Both the position numbers and the translations under genes were made by a program. Below, in pieces: positions 9,147 to 20,099 of a stretch of 64,000 bases of DNA. Each line of letters starts with the position of its first letter. Positions within the stretch are counted from its first letter, which is position 1. Source of the stretch: Spodoptera frugiperda (taxonomy: Eukaryota; Arthropoda; Insecta; Lepidoptera; Noctuidae); contig NC_064224.1 in the NCBI RefSeq assembly GCF_023101765.2, forward strand, positions 9,938,103-10,002,102, read 5' to 3'. Below the pieces are notes generated by a model. The model made no database searches. It was not told the origin of the DNA and saw nothing but the letters and a program-made list of their open reading frames with translations.

Positions 9147-12100
9147 CTAGAAATTGAAGATTTTGGCGTTATTAAAGAGCTTTTGTAGTATGTTGTTAGT
9201 TATGATAGTTGTGTCTAAAAATTATTCAAGAGATTATACAAAAAAAGAACATATTGGTTGTTCCAATGCTGAACTAGAAAAGTAGGCATAATATGTAAGA
9301 GAGCTCCTTTGTACTTAAGGGCAGATTATTATATGTACTTAAGACGATTCATAAATCGAAAACACCCAATCAGATTGTAGTCTAGATAGGTATAAAAAAT
9401 TCCAAAACATTTTCCCATACAAGAGCAATACCCAGTTTTTTGGTGACAGTGGGACAGCTAGTAAGATATCTGTATAATAAACTAGCTACTTCCGCGCGGT
9501 TTCAACCGCTCTGCTCGGCTCCTATTGGTCATAGCGTGATGTTTTATAGCCTAAAGCCTTCCTCGATAAATGCATTATCCAACACAAAAAGAATTATTCA
9601 ATTCGGACCAGTAGTTCCGGAGATTAGCGCGTTCAAACAAACAAACAATCAAACAAACAAACTCTTCAGCTTTGTAATATTAGTATAGATATACGAACCA
9701 CAATCAGCGCCATTCTGCTTACTCTTCCTGAGCGTGCCGCTTTTGTTGGCCAACATCTGCGCCATGTCGTCCGCGCCCGATGGCTCGAATGCTACGGGGG
9801 CCGGAGGGGGTGGCGGCGGCGGGGGTGGAGGGGGAGCCACCATTGGCGGGGGAGGGGGTGGCGCTACTGGCGGGGGAGGGGGAGCGGGGACTGAAGGAGC
9901 CGGTGGGGGAACTGGCGCTGGGGTTGGCTCCGGAGGTTGTGGAGGTAACGTGCTTGTTGTTGGAGCTGGGGATTAAGAGAATAGTTTTCTATTATCTATA
10001 CTTGTTTATTGAAAGTTGCGACTGAAAGATATGACAATGCCACGATATTACATTTGACACATTTGTATTCTATCTCATCTTACAAGTGAAAGTAAATTCT
10101 CCATTAACATGTCAGTCGTCATGGGGGACACTATATGGTCGACAAGCTACAGTTTTCTGATAGTAGGCTTTAAAAATAATTAAATACCACATACGAAGTA
10201 CTACAAACCAGTTTTTAAAAAAGAGACACTTTATTGCCAATAAACCCAACTACTTTCATAAAACTCACCAGTAACTGCGGCAACTTCCTCTTTAACTTCC
10301 TCGATCTTCTTCTGCCCCCCTTGCTCGAAGTAAGATATCCTGGCCATCAGGTTATCCCTGGGCTGTGGTCTGGTGTTCCTCTGCTGAAGTTCCCTCAGTT
10401 TCCTCTCAGCCACCTCGGCCCTCTCTAGAGCTTTCTGCGCGTCCTCCTCAGCTAGACGGATCTTTTCCTCCCATAGTAAGATGTCTGTGTCCTCGTGTTT
10501 TTCTGCTAGTTTTAGCTGTAAGATAGAATGGATTATTTATTAAATACAGACATTCGTTAGACTGGCTTGAAGATTTTGTATTCTGCTAAAACGAATAATA
10601 AAAATGTTAATCAAATCGAATACACAATAAAAGTTGGGCCCAGACTTGTGCCTTGAAGGACACCTACCACATTACATTAATAAAATAATATTGTTTTGCA
10701 ATTTGTATTCGGTTTCGATTATTAAAATTAATTTTAAGGTCCAATATTATAGATATATTTTGTTTTATTTCCAAATGAAGAAATAAACATATATTTCTTC
10801 TTCAAATGCCATTAATAAAGCTATCAAACGCCTTGAATAGGCCGTAGGAAAATTCAAAACATTGTTTAAGTCGTTCCCGCGTATTTCATAGCAAATATTG
10901 TAGTATCAATATACTAATGTTATGTGTAGTGTATTGGTGTGCGCGCGCAAGCATGTGTATGTAAACGCGAGCGCGTGCGCCGGCTGCTTCAGTCCACAAT
11001 AAACGTTGAACCGACTGCACGTCTTATTATTTGCATACACCTCATTATGTTATGTTAAGGATTACTTGAATTCCCTTGAAGCACTGAATTGTGTACCATA
11101 ACTGATATAATTATCTACATAGATTGAACTGCACAAAATGCCCATAATTTTATTAAAGGTGAATAGCATAATTCCGGTGGGTACCTGTAGTTCATCGAGT
11201 TGGTCCCTGTGCCGGAGTGCCTGGTCCTCGAGCGCGTCCTTGAGGCAGTCGACCTCGTGCAGCAACCTCTGCAGCCTCTCGTCAGGCGGCAGGTCGCCGC
11301 CCAGCAGGGACCCCAGCAGCAGGCTGCTCTGGTGGGTCAGTAACTTCACGCGCTTCTTCGCTGCGCGGGCTTCCGTTCTGTATCTGTAATCGATAGTGAA
11401 ATGGTGAGTAAGAAATAAAAATGAGTTTAAGAAGGCTTTTTAGTTTTAATATTTTTAAAACTTAAAAACTTCATTGAGCTGTCTGAAACCTTTACTTAGA
11501 TCAGTTAAAGTTACCTATATAGCAATATTTCAATCATTTTCTTTTTTGGTGCTTTTGAATGAAGATAGCACCAATATTTTTTGTGCTTTTGAATAAGTAT
11601 ATTAACCTCTTTTTATGACATTATGCCACACAGACCATCTGACGGTAAGCCATTGCCGCCACCCATATAGCCACCCACAATACCAGAATTTCGGGTTAGA
11701 ATTTCCCCAAGCCATTAGAAGCAAGGAGCCATTAGAAGAGTACACCTACCAGCTAATCAATCTAATGCAATTACTATCAGTAAAGTGACTCACGTTTCAG
11801 CCATCTCCCGATCCTTGTCGGCATTGTTCTTCAGGCCGGTGACTTCCTCCATGAGCAGCTTGGACACCCGGTTGTGTCTCTCCAGCTGGATGCGCAGCTC
11901 CTGCAACTCCTTCTCCTGCGCCGCTGACTTCTCTTTCTCTGCTTCTAACTCCTGGAATGTCATTTTGTCAAGTTAGAGATGATATATCTATATAATAAGG
12001 GTTAAAAGTTTCTCCTTTATTTATAACTAAAATATTCGATTGTTATTCTCGTTGCAGTTAATGTGATAGATATATTAAACAGTTTGGCTTAAATTTTATC

Positions 12101-15100
12101 AATATAGAGCTCTTTATAGAGGACATTTTGTGATAATTTCTCTTCTTAATCTTGGTGAATAGAGATTTTGAAATCGTCTGTAGTTATAAGACACATAATT
12201 ATGTTTACCAATACAAATAACTGATGTGCAAAGTATAGACAGAGAAGCTGATTAGGCTTTTTTATGTTATAAGTTCTGTAAAAGGCGGCCAACGAGCTGA
12301 TGGATCACCTTGTTAAGCCGGCCCAGCAGTGCCGAAACATAGCTCTCCAACACTTAAAAGGTTGGTATAGCTTCACGTTTTCTTGTCACATAGAGAGTTC
12401 AAAATCTATAGAACTTGAAATACTACATACTAAGGGCGACCTCTTTATTGCACTAACAATAAGGTAGAAGGCATACCTGTCCAATAGCGACATTGGCCTC
12501 GTGCGCCTCGAACTCGTGCAGCCTGGCAGCCTGCAGGTCGGTCTGCAGCGCCGCCACCTGCGCCGACAGCTCCGCCACCGTACTCTTCAGGAACTCCACC
12601 TCCTCATTGCTGCTGCTGTCTGAAGCTGCAGTGGAAATGTATGGTTTAGTAAGTATGAGAATGGAGAGGACTACTTAAAAGTCTGACAGTTAAAATAATT
12701 AAAATTTAATTTATAATTTGATTTGTAACTTGGAAATTTGCATGCCATGAGGAGTGGCCTTATTTTGTTCACCTATACACCACCACCTATGCACCTATGT
12801 GTGTGTGTATGAAAACACATGTTTTGGTACACATATACATAAGTAAACATAAACAAATAAATGATCTGAGGGCCTACTTCGGTTCTCGAATCCGAAGTTT
12901 CGTGATTTACTAATGAAATTACTTAAAATAACGTTGTATTTATAATTTCAAATCAAAAGCTATTTATTTATCTTCATTTCATTCGTTCATTTTTGTTCAC
13001 AAAGGTTCGCAATAAATGGAATTGTAGTACGAAATTTGCGAAGTTTCGGACGAAACTTCGTTTTTCGTTGAATTAGAGTAGGTCCCCTGATTTGATCACA
13101 TTTGATTTGATTTGACCATGTCCAGCAATGGACGAGAACAGGCTGATGATGATAATGAAGAAGAAGTATGAGAATACAAATAAATAAACATTTAAATAAA
13201 TAACGCAACATATACTACATACCATCAACTTGGCTTTCCATTGCACTACAAACAATCTCTAATACAATCAAGACAGATAACGCTATTAAATGATGAGTGG
13301 CTGATGCACTTTGCATGCAAAATACATAACAAATACATTGATAACAAAATATTCATTTCTATTACACCTTATGATAAAATTACTAATAGTAAGTTAGTAG
13401 AAACTATCGTGCAGCGGTGCCATAATGGCTATCGGCATCGACGTTTATAAATGCTTGTACTAAAACACTAGGCGCTAGAAAGACGATTTTTCTTCTCCTC
13501 TAATAATATCTTCTGATTTATTACGTTGCGGGATCAAAGACAATTATTCATGTATCATTAGAACTTGAGACGGGATATTCACTATGTTTATTAATGTGTC
13601 TATGAGTTTCCGATATTTCGGCACTGTTGCAAGAGCCATGATCACGGATGAACTGATGATTATATTATTCATGTCTCGAGACATACCGGACTGTTGTGTA
13701 TTTTCATGGTGGTATCTATATCTGACCAGACCTTTGGGAGGTTGTGGCGGGTTTATCCTATGAGGCAAATAAAAAGAGATGTAATAACTGGAATTCCCTT
13801 TAACATAATGCGTAACACTTTACGAGGAGTGCGGGACGTTACAAACCACGATGTTCCATCTAACAGTCCCTTACTATAAACACGTTGCTAATTGTCCACT
13901 TTCTGAGCGCTTATAACTTATCTACACCTTTTAGGCATATCATTGGGCAGGACTGATTTTTGTGTCATATTGTACAATCACATTACGGGATCTACTTTTT
14001 CTACTAATCATGAAGCTAGTACTCTTTGTACTTGCTTCAAGGTTTGTCCCAAGTAATGAAAAGCAACAAACCTGCATCGATAGCGTCGGTGTAGTCGAAG
14101 TCTATGGCCCGCGGCGGCAGCGCCTGTATGAGCGCCGTGCTGCGCCGCTTCAGCTGCTTGTTCTCCTTGTACCACTCGCCCGCCTGCTGCATCACCCTGC
14201 AACAGGGAAACATACATACATTAGTAGAGGGACGGCAGAAATCTATAGTATTTATTAAAGGAAACAGTATTTTCATTAGTTACCATTAAGATGTACCATA
14301 TTATTAATTATTATCATCCAATGACTTCTCCCGCCTTGGGCGAGGCGGTAGGGAGTGTCAGACTCTTACTGACTAAAAGCAACCCCGTTATATCTTGTTT
14401 TGAGCCGGAGCCCTATTAGGGCTTTTGTGAAGAATTTCGAAATTGATCAAGTTAGGAAATCAGCCTAAGACCTTAATATTCATTAGAATCACTCGTATCA
14501 AATCAGCAGAACAATTCTAAATACCTTAATAATATGTTATGTACATAAAACTGTCGTTTGACACTACATAATTGGTAAGTCATTAGAACAAGCAAGCAAG
14601 TCCACCTCCGTATGGAATGTACATAAAGTGTAAAAAAACAAGCCTTTGTTAACCAGTAGACATCTTGTTTTATATAAACTTAACTTTTATATCATTTCGC
14701 ACAAAAATTTTAACATGGAAGGACCCATATACATATTATACCTACTTCCTTTTTTCAAGTAGTAAACATTTCCACAACCTTGGTTGGATATAATGTGTGT
14801 CAATAACCAATACTCGATTGGATTTACCCAATACCTTCCTTGCGATAAGCTAATGGAGCCTCGTTTCGGTAATTAAGTAATGTACTACCAACAGTACCAA
14901 CCTTTGCCAAGGTATTTGTGAAGATAAGACATCAGTCTGTTTACATGCAGTGCGTTCTTTGAATTCTGGGTTAAAATATTTGAGTTATTGACGTCATCGA
15001 AAGGTTATATTTAATTTTGTTGAGTTAAATATTTACTGTCTTGGCGTTCGAGTTGGGTAGGTAGTTATAAAATCAAATTTAATTTCTCTATCGACAGCTG

Positions 15101-18100
15101 AACAAGGAATTTTAGGTTCGTTTCCTAAAGAGCAGGCAATTTTTTAGAGTTTTATGGCTTTTCTCTATCTATAACATACAACACTATACTATATCTGGTG
15201 TTGTCCTTCCTCTCTCCTACTTATTTTCAAATCTAGCTGTGGCCGACAGATTGATTTTCACTAAGATTTTTTTGTCGTGGGTGCGTTTACAAACATACAA
15301 GTTCACATACACATGACACCCAAACCCGAAACAACAATTTCTGGATCACACAAAGAGTTGCACCGTGCGGGAATAGAACCCGCTGCACGCTGCGCCGCAG
15401 CCACCACGCCAACCGTGCAGTCAGATTATTGTGATTTAACATAAATACCAACTTAAATTCCTTAAACAAAAGTTTCCATATCAAAATCTCCACTTACTTG
15501 TGCATAACTCCAGCGTCCACATCCCTCTGGTTCTTGATCTGCTGGTACTCATTGAACAGCTTCTCCGACACATTCTTGAGCTTGCCGAGCTCCCTGGACC
15601 TCTCCCTGAGCTCCGACTCCAGATGCTGTCGCTCCTCAAACAGGATGTTGTATCTCCTTTGTAAGTCATCGTACTCTCGCTTAGCTGTGGATAGAAGAGA
15701 GAGATAGTGTTAAAAAAAGACAAGATATTGCAAGAAATGGGAATATAATATAGCGTGGTTGTTATTACAGAAAGTGTTATAACACAAGTAAGTATTTGTG
15801 GAGTTAAGTACAATTAGTACTGAGTTGGATAACTAGGTGATAATTTCTGTTTTTGATAAAATGTCTCGACGAAAAATAACTTTTCATTTAACATAACGGT
15901 AAAACAGCGTCAAAATAAATCAAGGGTTGAATAGAGACAGAAGAGGGGTGAATAAGTGTTGTGAAAATGTTCTAATTATATTTATTCACCCCCATTCCCT
16001 GTTTCTATTCACACTTTGATATCTATTCACCCCATTTTACGGTAAGTGCAAGAACAGTTAAATGTTAAATTACTTATTAACTAGGTATTAATGAACGCTA
16101 CATAAGATAACATTACAGTTAAAGCAACTTACCGTCCTTACACATTGCATTCATATTTTATTATCATACAGTATTGGATCAACTTCATACAGCTCATTCA
16201 TACACACACACACACATGTCTACTTTCACAATATACACACAATGATAAGTTTATAACACCATTCATTGTAAGGCATCGGATTCTTTCTTCAATGTGTGTG
16301 TTGTAAAAGTCAATAGGTACCTAAGTATGAGTCAAGTCATGAAACAGTCACTGTTTCACTGTTTGTTATACATTCTACGGCAATTTCATTCATTTTTATT
16401 AAAAGACTAAAATATACATAACTTACATTGTGATTGTAAATTAAACACCTAAGTTCAAATATGAACTCTAGAGGTTTCTACTACAAGTATTATAAAAACT
16501 GTAATACAGTACCATTAGATAATAAGGTTTTATTAAAAATGTTGTCCTGCATGTCAGTCAGGTATGATCTCTAAAAAAATTAAAGCATTTTTAATAAGAT
16601 TTTCAGAAGACAAAGTCAAATCATTTATTCCAATTAAACCATTATTAAATACTTAGGTACTTTTGAACCATCAACAAAGAATGAAATAAATAATAGTCTG
16701 TCAGTCTGTCTGTCAGTGAAGCAGAATAGGCTAACAGGTGACCCTATGAAGTATTCTAGCTAGAACGCTGCCGAAGTATAGATGGAGTCCAGGATGGGCC
16801 ACAAGTTTTACAGTATGGTAAAGAAGTAGAGTAGCCATAATACTACAAGCTTTTATCAATCACATATTTACTACAAACAGTTTATCTAATCAATGTGTAA
16901 TGTTTTCAGTTAGGTAAACGCTTATCAAGCCAAGCCCATGTTACGTGAAGACTATCAGTAAATAGTAATCGTGAATCAAATCAAATATTGCTAGAAACTT
17001 TTATTGTACTTGGTATATTCCAAGATATGGAATATGATTGTCATAATTTAAAGAAGCGGATTTAATTCTTATTTATAATTATACTTTAAAACCTAGGATT
17101 TGCTGGAATGCTTAACTAAGCAAGATATATTGTACTTGTAATTGTGAATCACTGTATCATACAAGGGAACATTAAAGAAAAAGTTTGGTATTTGAAAGGA
17201 ATATTGATGCCTTCCCACCAAGCATCTTTTTTGTGATATTGAGTTATACACATCATAAGATGGAGAAAAATTTGCTGATTCCAAACTCAATATTGCAAAA
17301 AAATTAAACTTACCCCATTTTGGCCAGAAAGCATAGATATGTTTATCTTGTATTTTTGTAATTTGTAAAACCAAAAAGGAAAATTATGTCAAAAAAACTA
17401 CATTACAAAGTAATACTATGAAACGATAACAAATACCCAAAAATTATCCTTATGGAATTCCAATCTATTTATACCACAAACACATACAAATATTAATTGT
17501 ATACAACAATAGGGTAAAGTACCATAATCAGTATGTTTGTAGCGAGTCATTCAATTTGTTATTTTGCTGTTCAAAATTACTGATGACCTAATCTATCTAT
17601 ATTACACATATTCTGTACCTAAAGGTATAAAATTGCCCTAGTTTTATTTTATTTCTTAGAATCAACTGCAGACACTTTTTCTAAGTATTCCATAAATACA
17701 TTTTACTATGAATAATTTATTAAGAGCAATGCATAATAAAGTTATTAAGATTTCTTAGAAATTGTGTATAAATCAATTCTTGTTAGTATTGTCAATTTAA
17801 AACTGTAATATCTACGGATAGTGATTTTTTCTCAAAACTTTATTTTGTTACTCATAACTTTGAGTGCCAAGTAATCTTATTTATTACGAACATTGACGGT
17901 AGATTAAGTTCTCAATCAATTTATAATAATACTAAAGAGAACATGAACTTAATTTAAAACCAAAATACCTACTGATATTAAATGCACTGCAGACATTCCT
18001 AATAATCTTCAGACAGGAAAATCCATTGAAATTAAAATAATCATAACATTGGACGTCAAACAACGGTCAACTAATATCAACTTTGAATTTATTATAACAA

Positions 18101-18924
18101 CACAAATTCAAAAAAGAAAAGTAACTAATAAATTAACAAAACAAAAGATCGAAATGAAAATCGGACGGATTGTCAATTTTGACATTTCAAAATGAAAACA
18201 AAAATGAAAATAGTGTTGCGCAAAAGTCGATACCAATACATTTCTTCTATGATAACAGTTAAATTCACCGTTATTCATATTAGGTATTCTTTTATTCTTT
18301 GTATTCAATTACTCACTATCCCATACGTGTAATGCGTAATAAACAGTTAAGCCTTTGTTAATGTTAACCTATACCTAACAAAACCAATGTTTTGCATTAC
18401 TTGACACACGATACTTGCTTTTACAAGTTTAGGTATTTCATGTGAGCAAGGATTGGGGAAGATTACGATTTAATGTCCAAGCAACAGGTTATCGTCTGTC
18501 ATAATCCGACAAATACGCGAATAGGATTTTGTACTTGGTTTTCGTTTGCATACGACCCGGGAGATATTGTGACATGCGCAGTAGAAACCGCAAAAAAATC
18601 ACAAAACTAACTAAAGATTTTATTTAAAAAATATGGAAGAGACTTACCTTTTTCGGTTTTAAGTAAATACGCTTTGTGTTTGCGCTCGGCCTCTTCGTAT
18701 CTGTTTTTCCACTTTTCGACGTATGTGGAGATCGCGATGTTAGCCTCCTTGGTGTGTTGTTGCGCGTCGGGCGGCGTCATCCTGGCGGCAGTGGCGCGCG
18801 GGATCCTCGTGGCCGCGCCGCCGCCGCCGCTGCCGGGACAGAGCGAGACGGCGCTCCGACCGCCTTGACACTGATTGTTACTCGACGCGATCGCAAATAC
18901 ATTATCACCGTTCCTTTTAATCAT
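8953..18924 (-). CDS. shootin-1-like coiled-coil protein (complete, nine coding exons)
   Basis: The coding exons are 18924-18648, 15684-15498, 14196-14072, 12625-12477, 11951-11794, 11383-11185, 10515-10269, 9965-9699 and 9146-8953. They join in frame to about 600 codons, close to the roughly 630 residues of human shootin-1. Residues about 60-430 are mostly coiled coil. A proline-rich run lies at about 450-495 and a conserved-looking C-terminal block (DQIKGGKFHLK, then ILGTLRKRR) at 537-600. The order of segments (EYDDL start, KENKQLKR, NRVSKLLMEE, HQSSLLLGSLL, polyproline, IKGG..H, ILGTL) matches the shootin family as I recall it. In vertebrates shootin-1 links actin retrograde flow to cell adhesion molecules in growing axons; that role here is inference. 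The start ATG has an in-frame TAA 15 bases upstream. Confidence 0.82.
9480..9690 (+). repeat. repeat family R5 in shootin-like intron 8
   Basis: Nearly identical in layout to 1528-1716, including CTACTTCCGCGCGGTTTCA and a duplicated AAACAAACAATC stretch before the CTCTTCAGCTTTGTAATATT tail. It abuts the donor side of exon 8. Confidence 0.7.
9699..9965 (-). CDS. shootin-like exon 8, proline-rich
   Basis: The acceptor is CCCCAG. It encodes several runs of 4-11 prolines, then PVAFEPSGADDMAQMLANKS and GTLRKSKQNGADC. Profilin or SH3 partners would be expected of such a segment. The donor is uncertain: GTTCGT after 9699 or GTGGTT after 9702 both keep phase 1, and both are weak. Repeat R5 begins about 9 bases beyond the exon. 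Confidence 0.75.
10269..10515 (-). CDS. shootin-like exon 7
   Basis: The acceptor is TTACAG and the donor is CTG|GTGAGT. It encodes a charged coiled coil (LAEEDAQKALERAEVAERKL) and NLMARISYFEQGGQKKIEEV. Confidence 0.83.
10893..11040 (+). repeat. possible solo LTR in intron 6
   Basis: A compositionally odd block begins TGTAGTATCAATATACTAAT. It holds a GC-rich GCGCGCAAGCATG..CGCGAGCGCGTGCGCC stretch and then AATAAACGTTG and a CACGTCTTATTATTTGC end, as expected of an LTR poly(A)/R region. No second copy or clear target duplication is in view. Confidence 0.3.
11185..11383 (-). CDS. shootin-like exon 6
   Basis: The acceptor is TTACAG and the donor is CAG|GTACCC. It encodes EARAAKKRVKLLTHQSSLLL, then LPPDERLQRLLHEVDCL, ending DQLDELQ; the hydrophobic QSSLLLGSLL matches a shootin landmark. 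Confidence 0.86.
11595..11715 (+). repeat. degraded S2 fragment
   Basis: CATCTGACGGTAAGCCATTG and the GCCACCCATA block are diverged versions of the S2 core, inside intron 5 of the shootin-like gene. Confidence 0.45.
11794..11951 (-). CDS. shootin-like exon 5
   Basis: The acceptor is TTCCAG and the donor is AC|GTGAGT. It encodes ELEAEKEKSAAQEKELQELR and then the family-like HNRVSKLLMEEVTGLKNNAD segment. Confidence 0.86.
12258..12358 (+). repeat. internally deleted S2 copy
   Basis: It starts with the S2 head (CCAACGAGCTGATGGATCAC) and jumps straight to the S2 end (GCCCAGCAGTGCCGAAACAT), losing about 200 bases of the middle. Confidence 0.5.
12477..12625 (-). CDS. shootin-like exon 4
   Basis: The acceptor is CTGCAG and the donor is CAG|GTATGC. 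It encodes SDSSSNEEVEFLKSTVAELS, running to EANVAIGQ: an acidic/serine patch and then coiled coil. It joins exon 3 as GCA G|CT TCA. Confidence 0.83.
13556..13690 (+). repeat. MITE-like copy related to 252-497
   Basis: It shares CATTAGAACTT, CGGGATATTCACTATG, TTTCCGATATTTCGGCACTG and GATCACGGATGAACTGAT with the copies at 252-497 and 49722-49880. It lies in intron 3. Confidence 0.6.
14072..14196 (-). CDS. shootin-like exon 3
   Basis: The acceptor is TTGCAG and the donor is GCAG|GTTTGT. It encodes VMQQAGEWYKENKQLKRRST and then ALPPRAIDFDYTDAID. The KENKxLKR stretch is a point of likeness to shootin-1. Confidence 0.85.
14318..14416 (+). repeat. repeat family R4, truncated
   Basis: It contains ATCATCCAATGACTTCTCCC, GGGAGTGTCAGACTCTTACT and a TTTGAGCCGGAGCCC end. 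The final block is lost. Confidence 0.65.
15272..15424 (-). repeat. tRNA-derived SINE S1, reverse copy
   Basis: Reverse of 4879-5064: TCGTGGGTGCGTTTACAAAC, a degraded B box and AACCGTGCAGTC. It lies about 75 bases from exon 2 in intron 2. Confidence 0.7.
15498..15684 (-). CDS. shootin-like exon 2
   Basis: The acceptor is CCACAG and the donor is CAA|GTAAGT. It encodes AKREYDDLQRRYNILFEERQ and continues to NQRDVDAGVMH, a heptad-rich coiled coil. Confidence 0.85.
15891..16050. repeat. MITE-like inverted repeat
   Basis: The left arm carries ACGGTAAAAC, GGTTGAATAGAGACAG and GGGGTGAATAA. The right arm carries the reverse forms TTATTCACCCC, CTGTTTCTATTCAC and ATTTTACGGTAA. The arms are imperfect. 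It lies in intron 1 of the shootin-like gene. Confidence 0.4.
16051..18647 (-). other. intron 1 of the shootin-like gene
   Basis: AT-rich, non-coding sequence with a short CA run near 16201. I see no additional exon that keeps the exon 1-exon 2 phase. Confidence 0.5.
18648..18924 (-). CDS. shootin-like exon 1
   Basis: ATG at 18924-18922 in an AAAATG context; the donor is AAG|GTAAGT; leaves phase 1. The first 55 residues are low-complexity and Gly/Ala-rich, then comes EANIAISTYVEKWKNRYEEA, the start of the coiled coil. A later in-frame ATG (ARMTPPD) is an alternative start. Confidence 0.78.
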
Positions 18925-20018
18925 TTTTGCATTCGATTTTTATTGCACGCGCGCGTCGAACGCTCGCATCCTCTCGTTTTCACGTATGCACGGACGCGAC
19001 ACGTGTTAGATCAACAGGCTGGTGCGTCGCTAGTTGGAAAGTGATGAAATTAAATTCGCGAAAGGACTTCTTTGTTCTCGCCGTTGAGGAAAATACGTGT
19101 GATATTATACACAGCACATCGGAGTATGTCACGCGCGTTCACTTGTAAAACAGCCTTGATCGTATAGAAGCTGGAACAAATAATTCAATATTTTATATAA
19201 AATGCGCGTTTAAAACACAAGAATGGTATCCGAGTGTCAGATTTCAACTAAGGTTACTAACGTAAGCGTGTGGCTGATATGATAATGAGGACTTCGTCAT
19301 TGTGAGTCATACGGCTTGGTGTTTACGCTTTTTGTTTACGTTGTTAGAGACGTTGCCTCATAGTTAGCAGTGCAGTGTTATCATTCGATACTTCTTAGAA
19401 TCTCGTTAGAATTTAGTCAGAAACAACTTTGCATGGATCGCTTATTAGTAAATCAAAAAAACCGCATCATTATCATTATCGTCAAACAAGTCCTAATATC
19501 TATTAATTGTAATGGTGCCCACTTTGTAGCTCAGTTACTCATTTTGAAAATTTTCTCAATCATGATTAGATTTTAATGACATTGGTCTCTACATTTCTTC
19601 GTGTGCAAGACGTTCATGTCATACAACAGCTTACGCTTATAGAAATCATCGTATTCGTTATTGATGTTGTTTATGTATTTCAATTAATTATTTTGATCAT
19701 CGTTTAATAATTTACTATCCATTTATAATTAGGTACTGTTAGATATCTGTTGTGTAATTAAAAACGTTGAATAATTTTATAAATATACATATTCTGAAAT
19801 ACTTACTAAACTCACACGAAAATATTTTTTTAGTTCGGATTTTGGTCGTTTTTAATTTAATTCGGAAGCAGTGAACTATGACCCGCTTCCTACTAATCAT
19901 ATTATAAATACATCACATAATTATCGCTCTTAGCCTCACGTCATAAATATAGATATGCGGAGAGTGAAATAAAAACAATAAATTGATTTTAACGAAGCAC
20001 ATAATATGAGAAACTTAC

Positions 20019-20096
20019 CAGTATAACACAAACACACAAAAGGCCACTATCGGCACTATCTCACATTAGTCACTGACAATAAAATACCACTGACAC
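20019..20096 (-). promoter_or_regulatory. candidate 5' untranslated exon and initiator of the shootin-like gene
   Basis: On the minus strand a TTCAGTG motif near 20096 fits the arthropod initiator (TCAGT). It is followed by 78 bases and a consensus donor CTG|GTAAGT at 20018-20017. A matching acceptor, CAACTAG at 19030, would place 19029-18925 as the rest of the leader, which holds a nine-codon upstream frame and a second short one overlapping the main ATG. Confidence 0.4.
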
Positions 20097-20099
20097 TGA

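Noticed and set aside
9734..9976. plus-strand glycine-rich open frame
   Set aside because: It is the reverse complement of the polyproline exon of the shootin-like gene.
13225..13247. 23-base minus-strand microexon between shootin-like exons 3 and 4 (TAG acceptor, GATG|GTATGT donor)
   Set aside because: Including it shifts the frame of exon 4, whereas exon 3 joins exon 4 directly in phase.
18674..19044. plus-strand open frames of 64-122 codons
   Set aside because: Antisense to GC-rich shootin-like exon 1; no homology or splice support.
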